64,000 nucleotides of DNA from Gnetum montanum (GCA_015680685.1 MNCI01023672.1:135467-199466); one strand, 5' to 3'. Shown: positions 22,981-34,626, numbered from the stretch's first letter. Made by a program: numbers and translations. The notes: generated by a model from the sequence alone, not told the origin.

Positions 22981-23600
22981 GCTTGATACCAAACTCCCAA
23001 AACAACCCAATTCCACACTCTTCTAAGTAGAATTAGCTTGGAGAAAAAGAATGTAAAGAAATGAAGAAATTCTCCCTCTATTAATCAATTTGAAAATAAC
23101 AACAACAACAACAATGTGGAGCAAAGATCAACTCAACTCTCCCAAGGATCTTAAAGATCCCACATGTTCTCACTTAATCCCTCTTAATTATGGATCATAC
23201 TCGAAGCACATAAGCTTAAGACAATAAAATTATTATAGGAGACTCTTCACTTCCTCTAGGCTACTCTCTTCATTAAGTGCTCTCACTCTTTCCTCTTAAC
23301 TCTCTTAGACTCCCTTATCCTTCTCTCTTGGATTCTTAACTCTTTTATCTTTGCCTCTAACATTTAGCATCTTTTTATAGCCACTAGAATAAACCTTGTT
23401 CTTTCTTGACCATTGGTCTTTCCTTTAAAATTCTAGCATTTTTTGTAAAATCAAATGTTTATTAAATTGTGACTAACTATAGCTCACACCTACCTCATAA
23501 TATTAGATTGCAATCAAACTATGTCTTGCAACCTAATTGCACTAATAAAACTCAAATATTTCTTTTGTATTTTGATGTAGATTACAACCAACTATGGCTC
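22981..23600 (-). repeat. TE-6: LTR remnant with initiator-Met-type primer site, TE-9-like
   Basis: On the minus strand TGGTATCAAGC (22991 to 22981) resembles the initiator-Met primer site. The sequence to its right (22995-23400) resembles the LTRs of TE-9, sharing the order CTCCCAAGGATCTTA, CTCTCTTAATCC-like, GAGATTCT-like and TCACTCTTTCCTCTT. A second LTR was not found, so this is a truncated copy. The outer edge is uncertain. Confidence 0.5.
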
Positions 23601-23603
23601 CCA

Positions 23604-23993
23604 TGTAATACCCTAGTATTTCAAACCTAGGATTTTAGGTTTGTTATTATTTTCTTATATTATGATATTAAGTATAATGGAATATATTATGGTAATAATA
23701 TATTATATCTTGCTAATGGTTTATGCTGGTGCATTCTAGTATATCTCTTATGCTTATACGTATGGTTGTGCATCTTGAGGTTTGAACCCTTGAATTCTTA
23801 TTTTCATGTATTATATTGGAATTTTATGATTAGTACATCATGGTATATTTTCTTATAAACTTATATAAAATGTCTCTTAGAATAACCCCTCATGTATTGG
23901 TAAGTATAAATGTTTCATTATGTCTCATGTTTCTTAAGATTTGAACCTTGGACTTTCTTCTTAGTACATATTTGGGAATATTATTTTATATTT

Positions 23994-24033
<40 letters not shown>

Positions 24034-24720
24034 TAATTCTTGATGCCTCTTGTGAAGAGAAGGTTGAAAGGATGATGATGATTCATTGTTGTTATTTTAT
24101 TTTATATTTTCATGTTATTTAGTTTTGGGATAATGTAAGAATATGGTAATGAGACATGTTAAATAGATATGTAGACTTTATTCAAATTATTCTTTTATTT
24201 TATTTTGGAACTCATTCTTGGGAATATGGAATTATTCTAATATTTTCTTAGTTACTTAAATCTATTGATTAACCATTTGAATTTCTTATAGATTCCTAAT
24301 CTTAGAAATTAGATTATTAAATTCTTATTCTTAGAATTTCCCAACTTTGTATTTATGTCTATAAATACTTGGAATTTTAGTCCTCTTGGTATCAATTATG
24401 CATTATTCTTTCTTTCATTTTGTTATTTATGGTTATTTGTGGGGGATCTCTTAACAAATTTTAGATTTGAAACTACTTTTTCTTGGTGAAGCTTTACTAT
24501 TAATTGATCTCTAAAGATAGAAGAAATGTTTTATTCTCCATCAATCTTATTTTATAGCTCAACATTATTTGAAGCTATCTTTCCTATTATTTCTTTATGT
24601 TGAACCAAATATTTTTCTCTCTCATTGATCTAACCTTGGTTTGTTGGTTTTTATTTTACTATAATTTGTCATATTTCACAATTTTTGCTTTTCATTTTAA
24701 CTTCATCTTTCTCCTAAGTC
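23604..24720 (+). repeat. TE-7: possible plus-strand LTR beginning TGTAATACCC
   Basis: TGTAATACCCTAG at 23604 is a typical start of plant gypsy LTRs. A TATA-like TCTATAAATACTTGG lies near 24355-24370, and TGGTAGTAGAAGC near 24740 faintly resembles an initiator-Met primer site. The body is AT-rich and includes the TA microsatellite. No second LTR was found and the 3' edge is a guess, so this call is weak. Confidence 0.3.
23997..24031. repeat. (TA)n microsatellite
   Basis: About 35 bp of uninterrupted TA dinucleotides. The small frame crossing it, coding for alternating Ile and Tyr, is not a gene. Confidence 0.95.
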
Positions 24721-24799
24721 ATCTAATATTGGTAAATATGGTAGTAGAAGCATATACAAACATTGCAACCTAGGTCATGATAGATCTAGGGATCACAAT

Positions 24800-25670
24800 T
24801 GATGAGTCATGATTTGTCAGGGCCAGTTATCATAGCCCTATTATCAGAGCCCTGATACAAGATACATGGTCTGTTAGGCCTAGTTATTGGAGCCTAGTTA
24901 TCGAGGCCGTGATATCGCAGTTTTAGTGTGAGCCTATAAATAAAAGGCAGAACACTTGGTTTTGGGAATTAGTCATTAGTTTTAGAGTTAGTTTTGATTT
25001 TAGTTTTCATTTTTCCTCTCAACCCTTTTCCTCCCAGTGTATGCCCGTAGTGTGGTGAATGTAATTGTACGACATCCTTTATTCGAGTGTAACGTACTTG
25101 GACATGCACATGACCGAAAATAAAGATCGAGATTGCTTCATCATTGCAACATTCACTTAGCTTAATTATTTATTTAATTTTTATTTACTACTTTCATAGT
25201 TAATACTTTCTTACCCTTAAACTCTTGTTAAATGCGGAATGAGTACGATTTGATTACGAGCATTTAAGTGTGACTACTTGGTAACCCAGTAGTGTACCTA
25301 GGATTTGCGCTTGGTAATCCCAGTGGTAGTCATGCACGAAGTCCAAGATGTGTATGGATAATCAAGGAACATATGTTCATCACATTTAGGCTAGCTTAGA
25401 TTCTCTCTCACCCTTTCTCTCTTAGCTTAGTTAATATTATCTTCCATCATCTTCAGGAGTAGCATCATCATAGGACCACATCATACACCTCACTCTGGAC
25501 TAAACCATACATAACAAAGATAATACTAGTCTAGGTGGGAAGATAGTGATTTGTGACCTAAGGCTAACTATCTAGATTCCACAACTAGTCCATCTGCAGA
25601 GTTCAACCAGATCGTGCATGTAACGCTCGTATTTGTATGGTTGAGTGTAGGGGTACCTTGCCACTCATCA
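24800..25670 (+). repeat. TE-8 5' LTR
   Basis: It starts TGATGAGTCATG and ends CCACTCATCA. U3 contains repeated words of the GCC(C/T)AGTTATC(A/G)GAGCC type and one GATATC. The body carries a TATA box, an AATAAA signal (25119-25124) and two CTTGGTAAYCCCAG motifs (25277 and 25310). It is 45 bp shorter than the 3' LTR, mainly in the GATATC region of U3. Confidence 0.9.
24935..24940 (+). promoter_or_regulatory. TATA box of TE-8 5' LTR
   Basis: TATAAA lies within GCCTATAAATAAAAGG, about 180 bp upstream of the AATAAA signal at 25119. The same element recurs in the 3' LTR at 30849-30854. It would start genomic RNA synthesis by RNA polymerase II. Confidence 0.7.
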
Positions 25671-25690
25671 TTGGCACCTTTGCCAGGGAT
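25671..25690 (+). other. TE-8 primer binding site, tRNA-Asp type
   Basis: Immediately after the LTR is TTGGCACCTTTGCCAGGGAT. Athila-like and related plant gypsy elements use TGGCGCCGTTGCCGGGGA, complementary to tRNA-Asp. The site here differs at a few positions, mostly transitions. This fixes the plus orientation. Confidence 0.8.
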
Positions 25691-25814
25691 GGTGCTAGTT
25701 ATCTAGATTAGTTATATCATACAAGGTCATTGTATAGGAATTAACGATATATCTCTTAAGAAGAAGAAATAATTACAAAAAGTCATATACAAATTCACAC
25801 AAAATTTCACAACC

Positions 25815-27562
25815 ATGCCTCTCCTACAAGACTACGATAATGCCACACCTAGTGAGAAAATTCATTGGAGAACCAACGAATTATATGACAATGAAGATTG
25901 GAGTCGCAATCCAAGGTGGGGGTTTCTTATAAACATAAATGAAGAAAACATCGTCCCAACTCAAAAAATCATAACCTACTTGATGATGATGAATCCCCAC
26001 TGGCCACTCCAAGCCTAACACAAATACAAGAGGTTGTTCGAATCTCCGATAGTCATCGTAAAGAGAGCCACCTACCCAGGCTTAATTTAAATAACTTTTC
26101 CAATTTTTCAGGAGGCTATGACTTAGATCTACATCAACATTTATAAGACTTCTACGATGCCTTTGAGTGGAACAACATTGATAACAGATGGCAAAAACTC
26201 AAGCTCTTTCCTATGACACTCATTGGCCAAGTGAAAGTATGGTATAGATCATTAAGACCAAATTCAATATGATGTTGGCCAACAATGGTAGAACTCTTTA
26301 ACGAAAGATATCAAACCTACGCAAGAGTGTCAGCCTTGAGGAAACAAATCCAAGAGTGGAAACAAGCACAACATGAACCCTTGGACATGGCCTTAGAAAG
26401 ATATTATGCACTATTAAGCAACTGTCTAGGCCATAAGTTTTTTGAGGAAAGGCCAATGTACCATATCATTGATGGGCTTCATAATGCAACAAGAGAAACC
26501 CTAGGGATGTATGCCCAAGGTCAACTATATAAATTACGAACCCATCAAGTCCAAGAGCTTATCAAGCGGGTAGCAAAAGAAGAAGGAGAAATGGCTAGAT
26601 GGGAGAGTGTTGAAAAACATCAACAGGACCAAAACCTCAACTTAACAAAGGTCCATAATCACAAAAAGGAGAAATAAACCTACCATAAGGGGAAAGAACC
26701 ATCTTTTCTAGTACAACAATCATTAGACAAAATCGAGACAAAGATCAATAGGAGGCTAGAATGGATGCATAAAAAGTGTGGAGAATATATCAATATTATT
26801 GGAGATAGAGTTTTGACAACCCGAGAAGCAAGACAAAATTTCATTAGACAATCGGAAAGAAGGGATGAAGAAAATAAGAGCTCAACTGCCAATCATACGT
26901 ATGAATGCAACATTTTCCTATACGATCACCCCAAGGGCCAATGCCCAATCTTGTTACATTTATATGAGCATTGGAGAAGCATGTTATATCCCAAGTTCGT
27001 ATAGAGATATTGTGTTCAATCACAGTGGCAAAAATCCTAGTCATGGGGGAAGCCACCTCTAAATTGGAGACACCCTTCATATCATCCGAATCCAAATGCT
27101 TATCTAGTCCAATACCCTATCTCTCCAACTAGGCCAACATACTCTATCTCACCGCATTATCATTCTCCTCAATACTATTAGCCCATGTCCTCAACACAAA
27201 CACCACCTTGTGCACCTTACACTTCTCCTAATTTTCAACATTCTCATCCTTTTCCTCCTTTTATATCGCCACCAACTGTTCCTAAGGTGTCTGCACCACA
27301 GCAACAACCCCCAAACTTTACTTGTGCTACTATTGCTAACAACAGTGAGAGACCTCCTCAACATCGAAGGCATCCCTTCTTCATACATGACCATAAGAAG
27401 AGACAACCCAATCCCAAGGCCATTGCATCCTTCAACTTAGCACAAGCCCAACACTATGGTGCATCCTTCTCTTTGAACCCAATGCCTCGTGTTACTTCAT
27501 TAGGGCCACCAATTAACACTCCAACAACCATATGGCCCAATGAATACAACCATGGAGAGTGA
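25815..27562 (+). pseudogene. TE-8 gag pseudogene
   Basis: A short N-terminal frame (25815-26018) is followed, in another frame, by the capsid core: NFSNFSGGYDLDLHQH, LQKLKLFPMTLIGQVKVWY-like text, a TGA at 26270-26272, then an open stretch 26285-26677 with LFNERYQTYARVSALRKQIQEW and YYALLSNCLGHKF. The same frame continues after a TAA, through YECNIFLYDHPKGQC near 26900-26950. That is a C-x2-C-x3-H-x4-C-like knuckle whose second Cys is Phe. It ends in a Pro-rich tail (27185-27562). TE-12 carries the same arrangement on the minus strand. Confidence 0.75.
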
Positions 27563-29710
27563 CATCCTAATCCTTGCATACCATCTTACGATCCCAAGTA
27601 TCATAGTGGTCAACTCTTTATCCGAAAACCAAATCTTATAAATTGCCCCACTACACTTACTACAATCAAGTGTGTGAACCCCAATGGGGTAAGTATGACC
27701 AAGTTCTGATATTTCCAACATGCAAGGATCCTCATCTTTCAACTATTAATCCTCACCATGCTCAAACATTTAGTTATGAGGGATATCCCCTATTCTAATA
27801 ACAAGCAGGATTAATAACTACTTTTCATTTTCTTTAATTTTACAACTTTTTGTTTTCCATTTTTTCATTTTTTTTCATTTTTCAATTTCTTGTTTTATCT
27901 TTTTGTCTTTTTGTATTTTTTTCTTTTTACAAGTAATCTCATCTATGAATAAAACACTCATGTGGCTCGTTGGCTGAGGTGTAATCTATGTTATCAAGTC
28001 TCAAACGATCAATTATTTGGATAGTGAGCCCATTACACCCACTCATCCATTCTACAAATAAGAGATTTTTTTTGAGGATACAGTGATATTCTTGACATTC
28101 TTAAAATTTAAAATTAGTTTTGTGTTCATTGTACCTAGAATGAAGAAGCATGAACCAAGAGGGAATGATTAGGATGTGACATCAAGGGGACTTGTGGATT
28201 CTCTTTGGTGATGTTTATGGGAGTTATCATACAACATGGTTGTACTAAGATCCTTGTAGATCTAACGAAAAATGGGAGTAAGAGTAATAAAAAGGGCACT
28301 CAAAAATCCAATGTTGTTCTAGGGGGTTCTACTAGAAAGACATGCACCCATGCCTAAAGGTTGGCAGCTTCTCTGGATTCAACAATTGAAAAAAAAGAGA
28401 GAGAAAGAAGAAAAGAAAAGCAAAAAAAGGAAGTTCCACAAAACAAAAATCACTCCTCCATTAAACAAAATGCCAAGTGATCATATGCCTTGTTGTTATG
28501 GTACTCTCATAGTCATTCATCATGGGATGAAATAATGTAGTGTCATTGATCAGAGGAATGGACTTGGTCCTGATCTTGGAACGATGGGTTAATGACACCA
28601 TAATCATGCTTTACACGTAGGAATCATTGTGCCCTAGGTTAGTTGCCTCATTTCCTAATCTCTACAATCCCTTCTATACTCCATCTCAACTCATTGTTCA
28701 TGTAATTGTAGCTCGTGTCTCATATAGCATAGAATTCTTACCTCATTCCAGTGATATTTACATGTGTATGTTTTGTGGAATCAGTGTGGATTACATTTAA
28801 CCCTTCGAGTACCCACGGACACTTTTAAGTGTGCTTACACAAGGGTATTAAAGGTTGGAACTTGCTTTGGGGAGGATCCACTTGCATAATTTTTGTAATT
28901 TTCACTCATGACCCATCTTCCACACACCATTTATTACCCTTAGCATATTGCCAAAAATTTTCTTTCCCTTATTACTATCCCTCTGATTCAACGTTCTTAT
29001 GAACCATCACATAGCCTTTTTCTCTACCATCTGAGATCCTTATTGATAAATTCCACACCATCATAATTTTCGTGCCTTCAGAACTAGTTGAATTACATGG
29101 AACCCTTTAACAATTGTCTAGATTTCCTTAGTTTACATCATTTAATTTCAAAAAAACATATATTAAAAATTCGGTACATTCTCTAAGTTCCCTAACTTCG
29201 ATGAAAATATATAGACATGACCCCCCTATGCTAATCAACATCATTTGCAATAGTTCACGGAGGGGAAGTTTTTCAAATTCCTCTCTACTACTCATGATTA
29301 CACATCCCTTACGTTCATATCCATAACTTGCTCGCTAGTACTCCAATTTTCATTCCGTTTGAACCTACTTGAACCCATAGTGTTAAGCTTAGTCATGGGG
29401 GAGGGGCACATGCTGAATAGCACATAAATGTTTTGAAATTCATCATCACCCAAAGGACATATTTAAGGGTAATTAGTTGTAAAATTAAGAATAAAATGTG
29501 TTAAAAACAATTTCATTCCCTTAGCTTTACCAGAAAATTAAATTTGGAAACCACCTAAGCAAGAGGACTTAAAATTATAATCTTTCGAGGACATGATTCT
29601 TCCAATAATTAACATCACATGAAATTAAATTAATTAATTAAGGCTAGCAGTAAGGTATAACCTAACTTTGGTAACAACCTTACTAACGATCGGCCCCATG
29701 TGATTACAGA
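27563..29710 (+). other. TE-8 internal non-coding region replacing pol
   Basis: Gag is followed directly by a T-rich tract (27830-27935). Then comes sequence resembling the 3' non-coding part of TE-2: CCCATGCCTAAAGGTT at about 28350 and AACTTGCTTTGGGGAGGATC at about 28860 have counterparts at 9380 and 9810. No pol motif occurs. A short Lys-rich frame at 28350-28535 is not supported as a gene. Confidence 0.65.
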
Positions 29711-30478
29711 TGGCTGCGAAACACGGATAATAGGAAGGTCCTGCTCAAGGTGGGAGCAAACAACCTAGGAGAGGTGAAGAACAAGTCCCTGCTAAACAAC
29801 ATGTAGAATAGGAGGAACAATCATTTAGCATTCATCAAGAGGACCCTCCTACCATACAGTCCGAGTAGGTAAAAGGAGGAGCTGCAACAGCACCTGAACA
29901 GGGACAACATCTCACGTTGCCCCAAGATTGTGTTTAGGCTATCCATGAAAGTTCCACATTCATTGCAATGATTTTGGAATTAAATTTTGAATCCTTCGCA
30001 AAGTTCACTCCTGAGGCTATTAGGGACCACCTCACAAGGTCTCCATTATGGCCTATCCTCTCTAAAAGCGGTGCCTGTTACTTAGGGGAAACGTACTAAT
30101 TTTGGCACAATAAAGAAGAAGGCACCATGGTTAACATTTGTGGTGTGACTATTTATTTCTCTGTTCAAGCCATTTTAGAAGTATTAAACCTTTTGAATAC
30201 AGGGCCAAAGGTTACTTAGAACTAGCTGGACACTTTCAGAACTGGGCAACTTAATAAATTATTGATAGAGAATAAAAGGGTAGTGGAAGAAAAAGAGAAG
30301 GCTGACTGGGATGCCTCTATGGCACAAGCATAAACTTACACGCACACCAAGGCACTCAAGGCCTTACAAGAGGAGAAACTCCAAGCCATACTTCAACACC
30401 ATCAAATCCCAAGACCTGGAGCACAAGAAAAGGGAAAGACACCTATGGAGGAGCCACCGCCACCAGGAACTACATGAG
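29711..30478 (+). pseudogene. TE-8 3' frame of unknown function, decayed
   Basis: From ATG 29711 one frame can be followed for about 255 codons to a TGA near 30478. It is interrupted by ten stops (TAA or TAG) but I see no frameshift. The N-terminus is Gln/Glu-rich. The middle is better structured (FESFAKFTPEAIRDHLTRS, GTMVNICGVTIYFSVQAILEVLN). The C-terminal third is charged and coiled-coil-like (ENKRVVEEKEKADWD, TKALKALQEEKLQAILQ), ending in a Pro-rich tail. It is not gag, pol or an obvious env, and no clear membrane segment is present. Position alone suggests a third frame of Athila/Tat-like elements. Confidence 0.55.
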
Positions 30479-30652
30479 TTCCATCAATTTTGTAGCAGTA
30501 GGATTTTCTTTTGCATTCTTTGTGTTTTTTCTTAATTTTTCTTTGATTCCACACTGTGGCATGAACCCATTCTCACTAGTCAATAATCCCATACCTATCC
30601 ACTATGTAATCAATGGAGCTTGTTCTCTCTGTTACTTGAGGACGAGTTGTTA

Positions 30653-30668
30653 TTCAGTGGTGGGGGTA
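30653..30668 (+). other. TE-8 polypurine tract
   Basis: CAGTGGTGGGGGTA lies directly before the TGATGAG start of the 3' LTR. TE-12 has CATGGGGGTA at the equivalent place, so GGGGGTA is conserved in the family. Confidence 0.75.
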
Positions 30669-31584
30669 TGATGAGTCATTGTCTGTCAATCCCAGTTATC
30701 GAAGCCTAGTTATCAGAACCCTGATACAAGATACATGGTTTTTTAGGCCCAGTTATCAGAGCCCAGTTATTGGGGCTATGATATCATAGCCATGATATCG
30801 CGTAGCATGCGATATCGCGTACGTGATATCGTGGTTCTAGTTTGAGACTATAAATAAAAGGTAGCACACTTGGTTTTGGGCATTTTTCATTAGTTTTAGA
30901 GATATTTTTGATTTTAGTTTTCATTTTTCCTCTCAACCCTTTTCCTCCCAGTGTATGCCTGTAGTGTGGTGAATGTAATTGTATGACATCCTTTATTTGA
31001 GTGTGACGTACTTGGACATGCACATGACCAGAAATAAAGATCAAGATTTCTTCATCATTGCAACATTCACTTAGCTTAATTATTTATTTAATTATTATTT
31101 ACTGCTTTCTTAGTTAATACTTTCTCACCCTTAAAATCTTGTTAAACATGAAATGAGTACAACTTGATTACGAGCATTTAAGTGTGACTACTTGGTAACC
31201 CAGTAGTATACCTAGGATCTGCGCTTGGTAATCCCAATGGTAGTCATGCACGAAGTCCAAGATGTGTATGGATAATCAAGGAATGGATGCTCATCACATG
31301 TAGGCTAGCTTAGATTCTCTCTCACCCTTTCTCTCTTAGCTTAGTTAATATTATCTTCCATCGTATTTAGGAGTAGCATCACCATAGGACTACATCATAC
31401 ACCTCACTCTAGACAAAACCATACGTGACAAAGATAATACTAGTCCAAATGGGAAGATAGAAAACTATGACCTAACGCTAACTATCTAGATGCCACACCT
31501 AGTCCGTCTGCAGAGTTCAACTGGATTGCATGTGTAACGCTCGTATTTTTATGGTTGAGTGTAGGGGTACCTCGCCACTCATCA
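30669..31584 (+). repeat. TE-8 3' LTR
   Basis: It is 916 bp, starts TGATGAGTCATTG and ends CCACTCATCA. It carries four GATATC palindromes at 30780, 30794, 30811 and 30825, a TATAAA at 30849-30854 and an AATAAA at 31033-31038. The U5 half closely resembles the 5' LTR. The 1-bp-mismatched target duplication follows at 31585-31589. From 31590 to 32047 the sequence is unassigned; it holds two diverged copies of a GTTAACCATGGTATAGTT-like block near 31760 and 31880. Confidence 0.9.
30780..30830 (+). promoter_or_regulatory. GATATC palindrome array upstream of the LTR TATA box
   Basis: Four exact GATATC hexamers at 30780, 30794, 30811 and 30825 (spacings 14, 17 and 14 bp) lie just before the TATAAA at 30849. 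Most are within CGATATCG- or TGATATCG-type contexts. Degenerate versions occur at the same place in TE-3 and in all TE-12 LTRs. Regular spacing and position suggest a binding-site array in U3. That is inference. Confidence 0.5.
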
Positions 31585-32052
31585 ACAACAAAAGCTGTGA
31601 TGAATTTTCTTTGTATTAATATGATGTGATGATAACAACATATGATAGAAATTATATCTTCAATCAATAATGGCTAGTGGACATTTTGGGCATGTTTGGG
31701 CATGTTTGACATGTTAAAAATCTAGGAAACAACATTTAGACTATTAATATAGGTTAGTCAACCATGGTATAGTTGACCTTGAAGCTAGATCTTTAACCTT
31801 AGTGGAATGTAGTAAATATGAGTATGGTTTTATTAATTGACATGATTTATAGGTGGTGTTGATGTTAGCTAGTTAATCATGGTATAGTTAACTTTGAAGT
31901 AGGACCATCAACCTTAGTAACATGTAGTTAATAGCAAACCTAGTTGATACTTGGAATTATGACTTAAGGCATCTATAGGGTTGATACTAGTCATAATGTA
32001 ACTCAAACATTATACATTCATGAGGGTTCACATAGATTATTAAGGTATTACA

Positions 32053-33027
32053 TGGTCCAAGGATGGCACCTTAATAGATCCCAATATGATCCAATCCACA
32101 AATTCGAAGTAGATATAGCTTAGAAAGTGAGAACAACATAATGAATAGATAAAAATTCCATTATATTGAGAAAATTTTCATAAATACATAGAAATTACAT
32201 CAAAGATGAGAAGCCAACCTCAACTCACAACTCTCCCAAGGATCTTAGAGGCCACACTTATCCTCTCTTAATCCTCAATTGCTCATAATGGAGCCCAAGC
32301 TCAAAATAAGATACTTATAAGAGATTCTCATAACCTCTCTCAAATGCTTTTCCTTACCTTTCACTCAACTTCCTTTCACAAGTTTTCTTCTTGCACAAGC
32401 TCTTCTTCCTCAACTCTCTTTTACTCTTAACCTAGGTTTGGCACTTTGGCCTTTAACGTTTGCCACTTTGGCACCAAAAATGATAAATTACATCACTATT
32501 TATAAGAAAAGAAAAGGTGAAAACCATATAAATATCTCCTTAACATAACTTGAGGTTATTTAGATGTTTCCCAAGTCTTCTCACCTTTTCCTTGGTTGTT
32601 TCCATATTTCTTTGGCTATTTCCTGAATTGGAATGGATGTTTTTGGAAGTTTGCCCCTCTATCTGGATCATCTCTTGCAAAAACCCAACTCTCAACCAAG
32701 ACATATTCTGATTTTCTAAGATGTCTCATTTGGGCAAAATATGTCTCATGCATAGTGGAGACATCTCATTTGAGATTTCTCAAGTTATGGTAAGATATAT
32801 CATGTGTAGGTTCCAAACACCAAAATGCTCATTTTGATGCCTGGAACCTTTGAATGCCTCCAAAAAATGCCCCATAGATCATGGAACCACCTAAACTCAT
32901 CAAAGTGATCCCAAAACACCTTGAAACATTTCAAAATATCCAAGAATCTTCCTCAAAAAAAGCAACATAAGAAGACACATAGCATGTAGGGTAGAACAAG
33001 GGGATCAAAAGAGGTGTCCCTACATCA
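32053..33027 (-). repeat. TE-9 3' LTR
   Basis: On the minus strand it starts TGATGTAGGGACACC at 33027 and ends CCTTGGACCA at 32053. It aligns with 35732-36747 throughout. Both copies include repeated GACATCTC/GAGATGTCTC-like words near 32700-32790 and 36375-36530. Directly beyond 33027 the minus strand carries AAGGGTGGGAGAG, a good polypurine tract. Confidence 0.9.
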
Positions 33028-33727
33028 ACTCTCCCACCCTTAAAAATGTCATGCTTCATGACCTTTCATAAGTTATAAGGTACCATGCCCCCATGACTCA
33101 AGGCCATCACAATAATCTTTACTCAATGCATTACAAACATGAGAATAAGTATCATTGAAGGTTTTGATTTTGAGCTTTACTTGTTGATGGAGGCTTATCC
33201 TCATGCCCCACCATGCTTCCTTCCTCTGATAATCTCCTTGAAATGCTTCACTTGCATCTCCATGATGTCTTAAACCTACAACAAATAAATAATAAGAATA
33301 GGAAAAAGGATTAGGCTTTCATAATCCAACATCCCTTCTTCACTTCTTTTTTTTCTCTTCTTCACCTTCTTGTTGTTGTTGTTTGGAAGACTACTACTTA
33401 GCCTCCTTTCATCATTAGCACCACCATGTAGATTGCCTTCATGCTACTAATCCATTTTATAGCCAAGATAATCAAATCCATAAACACAATTCATAAATTC
33501 ATCATTTCTATAATCAATAGCAAGCATCTCCAAATTCTAGAAAATCAGACCATTATGAATGTCTTCACTCACATCAATAATGACCTTCTCACAATGACTA
33601 TTCCAATAGCCATCATCATCAAATAGTTTACCATTATTAGTCTTCCTCTTACTAACAATGGCATCAAAAGTCACAGCATGACTCTTAATCTCATTACAAT
33701 CACCACAATGATCATGATGCTCATCAT
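33028..33727 (-). other. TE-9 internal region, left part
   Basis: This follows the polypurine tract. The first 260 bp are repeated in diverged form at about 37660-37960, outside the element. A T/C-rich tract (33340-33380) with TTG repeats occurs. No protein domain is recognisable; the 61- and 66-residue plus-strand frames here look accidental. Confidence 0.5.
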
Positions 33728-34626
33728 TGATGATGTGTCATGTTTTTTGGTTCCATTGACTGGGCCTTGTCAACGAGCCTATCAACGCATCATTTCATGC
33801 ATCGATGAGGGCCCCATTGATGTAGAATTCATTTTTGGCTATAAATATGCATCCACTAGCTATATTTATGGAAATTAAATTTTAGTAGTAGCAGAGCTCT
33901 TGTAGTTTGTTTATTTGAAAGTTAGAATATTTCTCCTGAGTTCCCATAGCCGGAGTCATTGAGTGTACAAATATTTATGTGATCATTGTTGTACTTGAGC
34001 ACAATAGTGTGTGCAGAAATAAAGATGAGCTTTTTGATAAACCTTGTAGAATTTTGGATAGATTAAATATTTCATTTATGCATTCAATGTTTTCAATCAT
34101 TTATTCAATATTTTCTAGTAATTAAGCTAATTAATATAATTAAAAAAGATAAGTTAGATACATTAAATGCATAAGTACAACCACTTCGAGTGTAACATGT
34201 ATTCGCTTGGTAATCCTAGCAACGTTATTACTTGGTATGCCCAGTAGCATAGCGCTTGGTAATCCAGCAATGGATATGTTGGTTTAGGATGTGTACAGAA
34301 AGTGGGACCGAATACTTATGTTAGGACTAGCTAGAGACCAGTAGGTTAGTTACATTGAATTGGCCATTAAATCACATTGTCTTCTCTCTATTTAAGCACC
34401 AAGACTATAAAACATAAAACTATAAAAATCCTATGCCTCAATTACACTTAACCATATCATGTGCTTCATAAGTATAATTGGGAAGATAATAAATGACCTT
34501 AGGGTAAGGCTCACTACCTAGAAGACTAGTGTACCAAAGCTATAAAGTCCATGGAATTCGATCGAATCATGTGTGAACAATTTATGATTCATATGGTTGG
34601 GCATAGGGGTACTTCATCACTCATCA
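33728..34626 (+). repeat. TE-10: solo LTR nested in TE-9
   Basis: It starts TGATGATGTGTCATG and ends TCACTCATCA. It carries TATAAA within GGCTATAAATATGC (near 33840), AATAAA near 34019, three CTTGGTAAT/GCC-type motifs (34210-34285) and the ATAGGGGTAC...CACTCATCA end of the TE-2/TE-8/TE-12 family. Its U3 is unlike theirs. A 5-bp target duplication is not evident: the flanks are ATCAT and ACTAC. No internal region is present, as expected after LTR-LTR recombination. Confidence 0.8.

Larger units (their letters stand above)
24800..31584 (+). mobile_element. TE-8: complete non-autonomous Ty3/gypsy element
   Basis: Two LTRs (24800-25670 and 30669-31584), a tRNA-Asp-like primer site after the first and a polypurine tract (GGTGGGGGTA) before the second define a 6.8-kb plus-strand element. 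The flanking 5 bp are ACAAT on the left and ACAAC on the right, a target duplication with one mismatch. Inside are a gag region, a 3' non-coding part related to that of TE-2/TE-12, and a separate decayed frame near the 3' end. No RT, RNase H or integrase motif was found, so movement must have used proteins from an autonomous relative. Confidence 0.85.

Noticed and set aside
23910-24122. 70-residue protein with Ile-Tyr repeats
   Set aside because: Created by the TA microsatellite.
27191-27406. Minus-strand Arg/Leu-rich frame
   Set aside because: Lies opposite the Pro-rich gag tail of TE-8, whose frame is shared with the capsid core.
33441-33878. Small plus-strand proteins in TE-9/TE-10
   Set aside because: They cross the edge between TE-9 and the solo LTR and have no domain.
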